A stretch of 64,000 nucleotides of DNA from JAYFNU01 sp034933305 (GTDB lineage: Bacteria > Bacillota > Clostridia > Oscillospirales > Ruminococcaceae): contig JAYFNU010000003.1 in assembly GCA_034933305.1 (NCBI GenBank), positions 1 through 64,000 on the forward strand. Direction: 5' to 3'. The notes under the pieces are model-generated. The model made no database searches. It saw only the letters and a list, made by a program, of their open reading frames with translations, and was not told the origin of the DNA. Positions 49,911-57,983 of this stretch are shown one piece after another. Position 1 is the first letter of the stretch. Every line of letters starts with the position of its first letter. A program made the position numbers and the translations under genes.

Positions 49911-50938
49911 ATGCATACGAGATCATCGAAAAACTGTGCGCGCAGAAGGGCGTGTCGGGCCGCGAACGCAGCGCCGTCGACGCCGCGCGGGAGATTCTTT
50001 CGGACTATCCCTGCGGGACCGACGCGCTCGGCAACCTCGTCGCGACTGTGCGCGAGGCGGCGAAGGGTGAGAAGACGGTCGTGCTCGAAGCGCACATCGA
50101 CCGCATCGGCCTCATGGTGAGCTATATCGACGCGGACGGCTTCCTGCGCGTGCAGCGCGCGGGCGGGACCGACCCGCACACGCTCATGGGCAGCGAACTG
50201 ATCATCACCGGCACGGACGGCGCAGACGTCACCGGCGTCGTCGGCCTTCCGTTCCCGTACCCGGCAAAGCCGCACAACACCGTGCCCGACAGCGAGCGCG
50301 AGATGCCCGCCATCGACGAGATGCTCGTCGACACCGGCTTCGCCGATCCCGCGGCGCACGTGCGCCTCGGCGCGGAGGCGGTCATGCGGGGCGATGTGTC
50401 GAAGCTGCTCGGCAGCCGCGTGGCGGCGCCTTGCCTCGACGACCGCGCCTGCTGCGCGGCGGTCATTCTCGCGGCGGACATGCTGCGGGGACAGGAGCTG
50501 CGGTGCGGCCTCAAGCTGCTGCTGTCGACCCGCGAGGAGATCGGCGGCATGGGCGCCATGACCGGCATATTCCCGCTCGAAGCGGACGAGGCGATCGCCG
50601 TCGACGTGACGACGGGCGACGCGCCCGACGTGAAGCCGGAGGAGTGCTCGTCCCTCGGCAAGGGGCCGCAGATCGACATCGCGGCCATCCTCGACGCCGA
50701 GCTGACCGACCGCCTCATCGACGTCGCGAAGCGGCAGGAGATCCCGTACCAGCTGTTCGTCGACGGGCGGCGCACGGGCACCGACGCCGACGAGATGACG
50801 ACCGTCGGCTGCGGCGTGCGCACGGGCCTGCTATCCCTGCCCATCCGCTTCATGCATCATCCCGTCGAAACGCTCGATCTTCAGGATGTCGACGATACCG
50901 CGCGGCTGCTCGCCGCGTATGTGCGGGAGGTGCGGTGA
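49907..50938 (+). CDS. M42-family aminopeptidase, first of two
   Basis: The 343-residue protein matches the M42 glutamyl/deblocking aminopeptidase family. Likely metal ligands are the His of LEAHIDRIG, the Asp of CLDDRACC, the Glu pair of STREEIGGMGA, the Asp of AIAVDVTTGD and the His in FMHHPVETLD. In the first motif an Arg replaces the usual Glu of HIDEIG, which may alter specificity. It overlaps murD by four bases and is followed immediately by a second M42 gene. Confidence 0.85.
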   Translation: MNAYEIIEKLCAQKGVSGRERSAVDAAREILSDYPCGTDALGNLVATVREAAKGEKTVVLEAHIDRIGLMVSYIDADGFLRVQRAGGTDPHTLMGSELIITGTDGADVTGVVGLPFPYPAKPHNTVPDSEREMPAIDEMLVDTGFADPAAHVRLGAEAVMRGDVSKLLGSRVAAPCLDDRACCAAVILAADMLRGQELRCGLKLLLSTREEIGGMGAMTGIFPLEADEAIAVDVTTGDAPDVKPEECSSLGKGPQIDIAAILDAELTDRLIDVAKRQEIPYQLFVDGRRTGTDADEMTTVGCGVRTGLLSLPIRFMHHPVETLDLQDVDDTARLLAAYVREVR

Positions 50939-50939
50939 A

Positions 50940-51962
50940 ATGTTTGAACTTATAAAAACGCTGTGCGATCTGCCGGGCGTCACGGGGCGCGAGAGCGCGG
51001 TCGCCGACAGGATAGAGGCGCTCGCGCGGCCCCATGCCGACACAATCTACCGCGATGCGCTGGGCAACGTGATCGTCTTCAAAAAGGGCGCCAAAACGCC
51101 GGACAAGCCGGTGATGCTCGCGGCGCACATGGACGAGGTGGGCTTTCTCGTCAATTACATAACCGAAAGCGGCTTTTTGCGGCTGCTCGCCGCGGGCGGC
51201 CTGTACGGGCAGTCTCTCGCCGGGCGCACGCTGTATTTCCCCCGCGCCGGACTGCGCGGGGTGCTCGGCAAGGCGCCCATCCATCAGCGCAAGGGCGACG
51301 AGGGCAAGAAGATCCCGAAGCTCGACGAGCTGTACGTCGACATCGGCGCCGCCAGCCGGGAAGAGGCGGAGAAGTACGTCCGCGTCGGCGACACGGCCGT
51401 CTTCGACACACAGCTGCGCCGCTTCGGCGACAACGGCATCGTCGGCAAGGCGATCGACGACCGCCTGGGCTGCGCGCTGCTGCTGGAAACGCTTGAAACA
51501 GACCTCCCCGTCGACTGCCATTTCGCTTTCACGGTGCAGGAAGAGGTCGGTCTGCGCGGCGCGCAGACGGCGGCTTTCGCGGTGCGCCCGGGCGCGGCCG
51601 TCATCGTCGACTGCTGCGGCGCGGCGGACAATGCCGGCTTTAAGGACAACGACCGGATCGCCTGCAGCGGCGCCGGCCCCGTCATCAGCTACGCCGACCA
51701 TGCGACGCTGTACGACGAGGAGCTGTTCGGGAAGGTCTGCGCGCTGGCGGATGCGAACGGCATCCCGTGGCAGACGAAGACCCGCCTGTCGGGCGGCACC
51801 GACGCCGGCTCGATCCACAAAACGGCGGCGGGCGCGCGGGTCGTCGGCATCTCGGTGGCCTCGCGCAATATCCACTGCGCCGCGTCCACCGCGAGCCTCG
51901 AGGACGCGGAAAATGCGAAAAAATTGATCGGAAAGACGTTGGAATTACTGGCAGATGTTTGA
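50940..51962 (+). CDS. M42-family aminopeptidase, second of two
   Basis: The 340-residue paralogue keeps the standard motifs: MLAAHMDEVGFLV, AIDDRLGC, TVQEEVGLRGAQ, IVDCCGAAD and GGTDAGSIH. The C-terminal SRNIHCAAS carries the last His where HSP is common. Oligomeric M42 peptidases trim peptides in the cytoplasm. ATG 50940 lies one base after the first gene's stop. The 3' end overlaps the next gene by eight bases. Confidence 0.9.
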   Translation: MFELIKTLCDLPGVTGRESAVADRIEALARPHADTIYRDALGNVIVFKKGAKTPDKPVMLAAHMDEVGFLVNYITESGFLRLLAAGGLYGQSLAGRTLYFPRAGLRGVLGKAPIHQRKGDEGKKIPKLDELYVDIGAASREEAEKYVRVGDTAVFDTQLRRFGDNGIVGKAIDDRLGCALLLETLETDLPVDCHFAFTVQEEVGLRGAQTAAFAVRPGAAVIVDCCGAADNAGFKDNDRIACSGAGPVISYADHATLYDEELFGKVCALADANGIPWQTKTRLSGGTDAGSIHKTAAGARVVGISVASRNIHCAASTASLEDAENAKKLIGKTLELLADV

Positions 51963-53193
51963 AAAATTCGGGATCAGCGAGCGCCTTTGCGCGCTCGACC
52001 GGGAACTGATGGCGGCGTGCGCGCCGGCTTTCGCCCGCGCGGAGGAGATCCGCGACTTCAACCAGATCAAGGTCCTGCGGGCCTATGAAAAGAACCGCGT
52101 GAGCGCGCCGCATTTCGCCGGCTCGACCGGCTACGGCTACGGCGACGGCGGGCGCGACACGCTCGACCGCGTTTTTGCGGACATCGTCGGCGCGCAGGAT
52201 GCGCTGTGCCGCGCCCAGTTCATGAGCGGAACCCACGCCCTGACCGTCGCGCTGTTCGGCATTCTGCGCGCGGGCGACACGCTGCTCGCCGCGACGGGGG
52301 AGCCGTACGACACGCTCAAGTCCGTCATCGGCGGCGAGGGCGTCGGCTCGCTGCGGGAGTTCGGCGTCAGGTACGAGCAGATCGACCTCGTGAAGGGACT
52401 GCCCGATTACGACGCCATCGAACGCCGCGCGCCGGGCGCAAAGCTCATCCATATCCAGCGCTCGCGCGGCTATTCGGGGCGCGACGCGTTTTCCTGCGAC
52501 GTCATCGGGAAGGCCGTCGCCGCGGCAAAGCGCGGCAATCCGGACGCGGTCGTCATGGTCGACAACTGCTACGGCGAGTTCACCGAGACGACCGAGCCGA
52601 CCCAGTGCGGCGCCGACCTCATCGTCGGCTCCCTCATCAAGAACGCGGGCGGCGCCGTCGCGGAGACCGGCGGCTACATCGCGGGGCGCGCGGACTGCGT
52701 CGAGCGGTGCGCGAACCGGCTGACCGCGCCCGGCACGGGCCGCGAGATCGGCTGCTGGCCGCAGGGGCTGCGCACCTTCTATCTCGGCTTGTACATGGCG
52801 CCGGCGGTCACCTGCGAGGCGGTCAAGAGCGGCATTTATGCCGCGGCGATGTTCGAAAAGCTCGGATTTCCGACGTATCCCGACAAGGACGCGCCGCGCA
52901 GCGACATCGTGACGACCGTCGAGCTCGGCAGTCCGGAGAACATGCGCAAGGTCTGCGCCGCCGTCCAGGGCTCCTCTCCGGTCGACAGCTTCGCCGTCCC
53001 GGAGCCGTGGGCGATGCCCGGCTACGACGACGAGGTCATCATGGCGGCGGGCGCCTTCACGAACGGCTCTTCCATCGAGCTGTCGTGCGACGGGCCGCTG
53101 CGCGCGCCCTACAGGCTCTATCTGCAGGGCGGCATCAGTCTCACCGCTTCGCGCTACGCCTACCTGAAGGCGGCGGCGCTGCTGACGGAATAA
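51955..53193 (+). CDS. Methionine gamma-lyase-family PLP enzyme
   Basis: The 412-residue protein matches the Met_gamma_lyase (YnbB/aluminium resistance) family of PLP enzymes. FNQIKVLRAYEKNRVSAPHF near the start, STGYGYGDGGRDTLD, VVMVDNCYGEFTE and the lysine region VGSLIKNAGGAVAETGGYIAG, which should hold PLP, are all present. The substrate is uncertain despite the family name. It overlaps the M42 gene and is followed by a small membrane protein. Confidence 0.9.
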   Translation: MFEKFGISERLCALDRELMAACAPAFARAEEIRDFNQIKVLRAYEKNRVSAPHFAGSTGYGYGDGGRDTLDRVFADIVGAQDALCRAQFMSGTHALTVALFGILRAGDTLLAATGEPYDTLKSVIGGEGVGSLREFGVRYEQIDLVKGLPDYDAIERRAPGAKLIHIQRSRGYSGRDAFSCDVIGKAVAAAKRGNPDAVVMVDNCYGEFTETTEPTQCGADLIVGSLIKNAGGAVAETGGYIAGRADCVERCANRLTAPGTGREIGCWPQGLRTFYLGLYMAPAVTCEAVKSGIYAAAMFEKLGFPTYPDKDAPRSDIVTTVELGSPENMRKVCAAVQGSSPVDSFAVPEPWAMPGYDDEVIMAAGAFTNGSSIELSCDGPLRAPYRLYLQGGISLTASRYAYLKAAALLTE

Positions 53194-53225
53194 TCAAACT
53201 GCACGATAAAAAGGAGGCGCTACAA

Positions 53226-53549
53226 TTGGAACACGCACCGCAGAACGGAAAGGAATCCCCCTTTGCGCAGTTTTCTCTCGTATTCGGCATATTCTCGGCC
53301 ATCTGCGTTCCGGTCACCTGGGCGGCGGGGCTGCTCAGGGACAAATGGGACTATGCGGCCCGGCTGTATGCCAACATGCAGGCGAACGGCGCGCGGACCG
53401 CGGCGGCTGTCGCGCTCGCGTCGATCATCCTCGGGACCTTCTCGCTGCTGCGAAAGGAAGAGAAAAAGAACGGCGCCGTCGTCGGCATGGCTTTTTCTGC
53501 GGCCGCGATCGCGCTGACGCTGCTCTATTTCGGCAACATCGGGCTGTGA
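53226..53549 (+). CDS. Small membrane protein, DUF4190-like
   Basis: The 107-residue protein begins at TTG 53226, eight bases after AAGGAGG. It has three hydrophobic segments (FSLVFGIFSAICVPVTWAAG, ARTAAAVALASIILGTFSLL, AVVGMAFSAAAIALTLLYFG) with a short charged loop RKEEKKNG, a layout seen in DUF4190-type proteins. The function is unknown. Confidence 0.65.
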   Translation: MEHAPQNGKESPFAQFSLVFGIFSAICVPVTWAAGLLRDKWDYAARLYANMQANGARTAAAVALASIILGTFSLLRKEEKKNGAVVGMAFSAAAIALTLLYFGNIGL

Positions 53550-53569
53550 CGCCGCGGCAGGCCTCAAAA

Positions 53570-53605
53570 AAAAGGACGGGAAGAAATTTTTCTTCCCGTC
53601 CTTTT
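53570..53605. terminator. Bidirectional terminator between the murD-type operon and dnaC-type gene
   Basis: Long stem (AAAAGGACGGGAAGAA/TTCTTCCCGTCCTTTT) with A- and T-tracts on both sides. Confidence 0.9.
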
Positions 53606-53622
53606 CTGCATGTTCCGGACCC

Positions 53623-54603
53623 TCAGTCCGCGTTTTTCATCAGCCGTATGTCCTCGCCGAAGAAGGGGAGCGTGCGGCAGCACCCGAGCAGCCGCGAGCT
53701 GATCTTCTCGCCGTAGCGGGCCATGAGCTCGCTTTGCTTGATGAAGTTCGTCGTGAAAACGCACGGGCGCCCCGCGTTGATGCGCGTGTTCACAAGGTCG
53801 TACAGCGCCGAGCGCGTAAAGGCGCTGACATACTCCGCGCCGAGGTCGTCGAATATGAGCAGCGAACAGTCCTTGAGGCTCGCGAGCGTCGAGGTGTCGC
53901 GGCCGTTTTCAAAAAATTCCGTTTCGATCTGGCGCAGCACGTCGGCGGCGGAGCAGTAGACGACGTCGAAGCCGCGCTCTAGTACCCGGCTCGCGATGCT
54001 CAGCGCGAGGTGGGTCTTGCCGAGGCCTGCGTCGCCGAACAGCAGCAGGCTCTTTTCGCAGCGGGGAAAGTCCCGCGCGAAACCGCGGCAGATCTCGAGC
54101 GTGTCGCGCATGTTCTCCCGCGGGGAGACGCCGTATTCCGCGTCGGCCGCGTCGGAATAGTAGTCGAGCGAAAAGCTGTCGAAGGAGCACAGCCGCAGCG
54201 GCGACACGCGGTTGACCTCGCGCGTCGCGCATGCGGCGAGCAGCTTTTTGAGGCATTCGCACGTTCCGCCGGCGGGGGCCCGCCCCGTGTCGCGGCAGAC
54301 GGCGCAATAGTGCTGTGGCTGCAGCGCGTCGGCCTCGCAGCCGTTGGCCTCGAGCATCGCCGCCTCGCGCGCCTTCATCTCGTCGAGCTGCGCGCGCAGA
54401 GCCTGCGAGGAGGTCTCCTCGCCGCCGAGCGCGGCGCGCGCGGCGCTGACGCCGAGCTGCGCGATATCCTGCTCGAGCGCGGACAGCGCCGGGATCTCGC
54501 GCAGGATGCGCTCCCTGTCGTCCGCGGTCTTCTGCGCGTACCACAGGCGGCGCGCTTCGAGCCTGTCCGCGGCCTGCTGCCGGACCTGTTCACTGTACGC
54601 CAC
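53623..54603 (-). CDS. DnaC/DnaI-type helicase loader ATPase
   Basis: The 326-residue protein has an N-terminal ~100-residue helical part and a small cysteine cluster (CAVCRDTGRAPAGGTCECLKK) as in DnaI. The AAA+ module has Walker A GDAGLGKTHLA, Walker B LLIFDDLGAEY and the loader motif SRLLGCC. It should load replicative helicase together with DnaD. GTG 54603 is the start, and the gene overlaps dnaD by 14 bases. Confidence 0.92.
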   Translation of the reverse strand: MAYSEQVRQQAADRLEARRLWYAQKTADDRERILREIPALSALEQDIAQLGVSAARAALGGEETSSQALRAQLDEMKAREAAMLEANGCEADALQPQHYCAVCRDTGRAPAGGTCECLKKLLAACATREVNRVSPLRLCSFDSFSLDYYSDAADAEYGVSPRENMRDTLEICRGFARDFPRCEKSLLLFGDAGLGKTHLALSIASRVLERGFDVVYCSAADVLRQIETEFFENGRDTSTLASLKDCSLLIFDDLGAEYVSAFTRSALYDLVNTRINAGRPCVFTTNFIKQSELMARYGEKISSRLLGCCRTLPFFGEDIRLMKNAD

Positions 54604-55555
54604 TGCCGCTTGCCTCCTTGTGCTTTTTGCGCTTGTCGAGCGCGAGCTTCATCATCGAGTTCTCGCCCTGCCTGCGGCGCGCCGTCGCCGTCGGCTGGAT
54701 GTTTGCGGCCCGCTCCATGGTGTCCCTGACCGAGGTGTAGCCGCTGTTGTACCAGTCCTTCAGGATGGTGTTGATATAGGCGACGGGATTGTCGACGGGA
54801 TTGCCCGCCGACTGCAGCCGCGCGAGCGCCGCCTGCACGAAGCCGATGTCGTAATGATATTCCTCGAACCAGCGCGCGATGTGCGCCTTTGCCGCGCGGG
54901 AGAACTCCTTGTCCCGCAGCGACAGCGCGTCGGCGACGGCGGCCTCGTTTTTCTCCCGGCGCTCGAGCAGGCGGACCTGCGCGTCGGCGCGGGCGCTGTC
55001 GCAGATGCCCTGCTCGCTCCATTCCGCCGCCGTTCGGGAAGCGAGCGCGATGATCTTGCGGTTGCTCTTCGCGCGCGGCGCGCAATAGGCGACGATGGTC
55101 AGCACGACGTCGACGGGCAGCTTGTCGTACGCATAGATCTCGGCGAGCATGCGCGTCTCGAGCGTGTCGAGCGGCCGGCCCACGATCGCCTCCGATTCCT
55201 GGAACAGCGCGGCGATGGCGCCGTCGCGCAGCGACAGCTCGCCGATGGCCTCGCTCGTGAGCGGCGGCCGCGCCGAAGCCTGCGGCGGTGTTTCTTTTTT
55301 CCTCTTTGCGGGCGCTGCGGCGGACGCGTCCGCCGACTGCGCGACGAGCCCGGCCGATTCCCAGTAGGCGAGGGACCGCTCGGCGACCGCCTCGCCCATA
55401 CCCAGCGCCGCCGCGAGCGTCTGCGCGTCCGCGCAGCCGCCCTCGCACAGCAAATAGAGCGCCGCCCGGAGCGCGGGCCCGTCGGCAGACCTGTATTTCT
55501 GCGCGAGCGGCGCGGGAAGGCACCCGGGATTGAATTGTTCCTTCAGAATGAACAC
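54590..55555 (-). CDS. DnaD-domain primosome protein
   Basis: The 321-residue protein has an N-terminal winged-helix region (about 20-80) and a DnaD/DnaB-type C-terminal domain with ETRMLAEIYAYDKLPVDVVLTIV and the YxxxI motif in NPVAYINTILKDWYNSGYTSV. It acts with the downstream loader in helicase loading at origins and restart. I chose GTG 55555, ten bases after GGAG; no homologous sequence lies upstream. Confidence 0.88.
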   Translation of the reverse strand: MFILKEQFNPGCLPAPLAQKYRSADGPALRAALYLLCEGGCADAQTLAAALGMGEAVAERSLAYWESAGLVAQSADASAAAPAKRKKETPPQASARPPLTSEAIGELSLRDGAIAALFQESEAIVGRPLDTLETRMLAEIYAYDKLPVDVVLTIVAYCAPRAKSNRKIIALASRTAAEWSEQGICDSARADAQVRLLERREKNEAAVADALSLRDKEFSRAAKAHIARWFEEYHYDIGFVQAALARLQSAGNPVDNPVAYINTILKDWYNSGYTSVRDTMERAANIQPTATARRRQGENSMMKLALDKRKKHKEASGSGVQ

Positions 55556-55644
55556 GGCAAGCTCCGATCCGATTGGTGCTTTTATCTTATTATTTTTGCG
55601 CCCCGGTGTCAATTGCGATCGAGCGCCGCAAAACGGCGGACGAC

Positions 55645-55676
55645 AAAGCCGCCGCGGTTTTCCGCGGCGGCTTTTT
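55645..55676 (-). terminator. Terminator of tRNA-Gly
   Basis: Perfect 13-bp stem (AAAGCCGCCGCGG/CCGCGGCGGCTTT) with a TTTT loop, directly behind the tRNA 3' end. The minus-strand T-run is short. Confidence 0.7.
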
Positions 55677-55750
55677 TGGAGCGGGTGAAGGGAATCGAAC
55701 CCTCGTATCCAGCTTGGGAAGCTGGTGTTCTGCCATTGAACTACACCCGC
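55677..55750 (-). tRNA. tRNA-Gly (CCC)
   Basis: Minus-strand cloverleaf with acceptor GCGGGTG/CACCCGC, anticodon loop TTCCCAA giving CCC, T-arm GAGGGTTCGATTCCCTT, discriminator T and encoded CCA. Reads GGG. Confidence 0.95.
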
Positions 55751-55916
55751 GTGAAAATAATTATACCGCCCCGGCAGACGCTTGTCAACGAGCGTTTGTC
55801 GAACGCCCGATTGCTTTTTTCGGCCGGGCAGGGTAAGATGAAAGCGATGCTTCGGCGGCCCCGCGCGCAGGCGCGCGGAACCGCGCATCCACAACGAACG
55901 GACGGGGGACGGAAAG

Positions 55917-56579
55917 ATGGGATGGACGATTCTGTGTGCGGCGGCGGGCGCGCTCGCGGGCGCTTTTCTGCCGGATTTCGCCGATGCCGTGTGCCGCTGC
56001 AAATTCAGGCGGAAAAATAAGGAGCTCGCCCCGGACGGGCGGTTTATGTCCCCGTGGCTGCGGGTGCTGTGCGCCGCGCTGTGCGCCGCGGGCTGGGGCT
56101 TCTTCGCCTGTCGCGCCCCGTCCGGCGGGATCGCCGCCGCGCTGCTCGCGGGCCTCATCTGGTTCGTGAGCGTCGCCGTCGCCGTCATCGACGTGCGCGT
56201 GCATCTCATCCCCAACGAGCTGCTGCTCGTCATCGCCGCCGCGGGCGCCGCGCTGCAGGTGCTGCTCGGCGGGTTCGCCGCGCTGCTGCCCGCGCTCGCC
56301 TGCATGGCGGTGCTGATGGCGTTTTTCGTGATGTGCGCGAAGATGCTCGGCGGGCTGTGGTATGTCGGCGCGGGGGACGTAAAGCTCGCCGGGGCGCTCG
56401 GCCTCGCGCTGGGCTATCCCGCCGTGCTGTGCGGCGCGATGTGCATGGCGCTGACGATGCTCGCCTTCTGCGGGATCGGGCTGCTCGCCAAAAAGCTCAA
56501 AAAGACCGCCATGATCCCCATGGCGCCGTTTCTTTCGCTGGGCCTCCTCGCGGGACTCGTCTACCTCTTCCTTCTATAA
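55917..56579 (+). CDS. Type IV prepilin peptidase (CpaA/TadV type)
   Basis: The 220-residue membrane protease has about seven helices and the two catalytic Asp motifs of the A24 family: VAVIDVRVHLIPNEL and GAGDVKLAGALG. It lacks the N-terminal methyltransferase domain with its cysteine motifs, as usual for CpaA/TadV. It should cut the Flp prepilins encoded 400 bases downstream. It lies before the riboswitch, so it is not under its control unless transcription reads through. Confidence 0.9.
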   Translation: MGWTILCAAAGALAGAFLPDFADAVCRCKFRRKNKELAPDGRFMSPWLRVLCAALCAAGWGFFACRAPSGGIAAALLAGLIWFVSVAVAVIDVRVHLIPNELLLVIAAAGAALQVLLGGFAALLPALACMAVLMAFFVMCAKMLGGLWYVGAGDVKLAGALGLALGYPAVLCGAMCMALTMLAFCGIGLLAKKLKKTAMIPMAPFLSLGLLAGLVYLFLL

Positions 56580-56666
56580 AAATTGTGCGATTTGATTAGA
56601 TTTCCGCCGGAATTTTGAGCGAAACAGAGAAAACGCATTTTTTCGCTTTTTTTCTCTGGAAGCCTA

Positions 56667-56695
56667 TTGTTTTCGCACATAAAGTGTGATATAAA
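56667..56695 (+). promoter_or_regulatory. Promoter of the flp-tad operon
   Basis: TTGTTT (56667-56672), 17 bases and TATAAA (56690-56695) in an AT-rich stretch, about 45 bases before the riboswitch aptamer. Confidence 0.65.
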
Positions 56696-56739
56696 AGTCT
56701 CAGGAGAGAAATTCAGTAATACTTGCGACTTTCAGTTGC

Positions 56740-56835
56740 GACTATCATACAACAGAATAGGGCAAAACGGCCGAAAGGCCGTGACGCAAAGCTATAGGGC
56801 CTGTTCCTCGCAAAAGGATGGCAGCCAGTTGCAGA
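56740..56835 (+). promoter_or_regulatory. Cyclic di-GMP-I riboswitch (GEMM-I)
   Basis: The core reads AGGGCAAA, then P2 (ACGGCC-GAAA-GGCCGT) with its GAAA tetraloop, GACGCAAAGC, the tetraloop-receptor side (CCTGTTCCT ... AAAGGATGG) and GGCAGCC. These are the conserved blocks of the class I c-di-GMP aptamer in the right order. It is followed by an intrinsic terminator and the Flp pilin genes. Whether ligand turns expression on or off cannot be read with certainty. Confidence 0.92.
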
Positions 56836-56851
56836 ATCCCATGACTGACTG

Positions 56852-56892
56852 CATCCGTGTCCGCCTCTGGACTCGGATGTTTTCTTTTTTCC
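56852..56892 (+). terminator. Riboswitch-linked intrinsic terminator before flp
   Basis: CATCCG-T-GTCC / GGAC-T-CGGATG stem followed by TTTTCTTTTTT, starting about 18 bases after the aptamer. It is the probable expression platform. Confidence 0.85.
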
Positions 56893-56982
56893 GGCCGGCT
56901 TTGCGCAGACAACGCCACGACTTTTGGGGACTTCCCAAAGTGTAGGATATACGAGCGGCAGCAATATAAAAGGAGAAAAGAA

Positions 56983-57162
56983 ATGAAGCAGTTTTTCAAT
57001 TGGCTCAAGGACGAAGAGAGTGGCCAGGGCATGGTCGAGTACGGCCTGATCATCGCGCTCATCGCGGTGGTGGTCATCGTGGCGCTGACGGCGCTCGGCG
57101 GCAACATCAAGAATATCTTTAACGCTGCGAAAGAAAAGCTGACGGTTCCGGCGGAAGGCTGA
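56983..57162 (+). CDS. Flp pilin 1
   Basis: The 59-residue class IVb pilin has the Flp motif: cleavage is expected in ESG/QGMVEYGLI, giving Glu+5 and Tyr+6, followed by the hydrophobic helix IIALIAVVVIVALTALG. After export and cleavage it polymerises into the Tad pilus. AAAGGAGAAAAG precedes ATG 56983. A nearly identical second pilin follows. Confidence 0.93.
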   Translation: MKQFFNWLKDEESGQGMVEYGLIIALIAVVVIVALTALGGNIKNIFNAAKEKLTVPAEG

Positions 57163-57224
57163 AGCAAACCCCTTTGCTTGGAAAAACGATCCGAACGACA
57201 TCTACAACCTGAAGGAGATCAACG

Positions 57225-57401
57225 ATGAAACAGCTTTTCAATTGGCTCAGGGATGAAGAGAGCGGCCAGGGCATGGTCGAGTACGGCCTGATCATCGCGC
57301 TCATCGCGGTGGTGGTCATCGTGGCGCTGACGGCGCTCGGCGGCAACGTCAAAAATATCTTCAACGCTGCGAAAGAAAAACTGACGGTTCCGGCGGAATA
57401 A
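57225..57401 (+). CDS. Flp pilin 2
   Basis: This 58-residue pilin differs from the first at only three internal residues (F to L at 5, K to R at 9, I to V at 42) and lacks the last Gly. The cleavage motif SG/QGMVEYG and the helix are identical. GAAGGAGATC precedes ATG 57225. The DNA is also almost identical over the coding part, so this is a recent duplication. Confidence 0.92.
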   Translation: MKQLFNWLRDEESGQGMVEYGLIIALIAVVVIVALTALGGNVKNIFNAAKEKLTVPAE

Positions 57402-57487
57402 GCGGGATCTGTGCGCAAAGACCGCCAAAGCAAACATTTGCGATGGGCACGTCGGCAGTGCGCAACCGCAGCCCGAAATGAAAGCGG

Positions 57488-57527
57488 AAAGCCAGACCTT
57501 CGGCTCAACGTCCGGGGGTCTGGCTTT
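57488..57527 (+). terminator. Hairpin between the pilins and tadE
   Basis: Stem AAAGCCAGACC/GGTCTGGCTTT with an 18-base loop; only a short T-run follows. It probably lets pilin mRNA accumulate over the downstream assembly genes. Confidence 0.6.
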
Positions 57528-57545
57528 ACTCATTGGGAGGCGACC

Positions 57546-57947
57546 ATGAAGCGAGGGAGAAGTGAAAAAGGGCAGGCGATGGTCGAGTTCGCGCTCGTGC
57601 TGCCGCTGCTGCTGCTGCTTTTGTGCGGCATTATCGACTTCGGGTGGATCTTTTACAACAACATCATGGTCGACAACGCGGCGCGCGAGGCGGCCCGGTA
57701 TTCCGCGATCCATGTCTATGACGACGGCGCCTTCAACAGCGGCGACACCGCCGACGCGCGGACGGCGGCCCTCGCGAGCTCGCCCATCCTGCCCGACACC
57801 CTCACGGCGACCGTCGCCGTGTCCGGCGACGCCGTCACGGTGACGGTCACGTCGCCCACGGCGGTGCTCACGGGCCTCACGTCGACCATTTTCGGCGGGA
57901 AGACGGTCAATCTCAGCTCGACGAGCACGATGAAACTCGAACAATAG
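57546..57947 (+). CDS. TadE-family pseudopilin
   Basis: The 133-residue protein begins with a TadE prepilin-like segment EKGQAMVEFALVLPLLLLLL, with the Gly-X3-Glu pattern and helix, then DNAAREAARYSAIH and a beta-rich C-terminus. TadE-type minor pilins are processed by the same peptidase and are needed for Flp assembly. GGGAGGCGACC precedes ATG 57546. Confidence 0.88.
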   Translation: MKRGRSEKGQAMVEFALVLPLLLLLLCGIIDFGWIFYNNIMVDNAAREAARYSAIHVYDDGAFNSGDTADARTAALASSPILPDTLTATVAVSGDAVTVTVTSPTAVLTGLTSTIFGGKTVNLSSTSTMKLEQ

Positions 57948-57983
57948 CGACGCGCGCAGCGCCTGCGGGAGAGGAGCACTCTT

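Noticed and set aside
56667..56945. A 92-codon frame across the flp leader
   Set aside because: It lies over the promoter, c-di-GMP aptamer and terminator and lacks a ribosome binding site.
57402..57487. A second riboswitch before tadE, because of scattered GCAAAG and GCAAC words
   Set aside because: The ordered GEMM blocks and a GAAA-capped P2 stem are missing; only a simple hairpin is present at 57488-57527.
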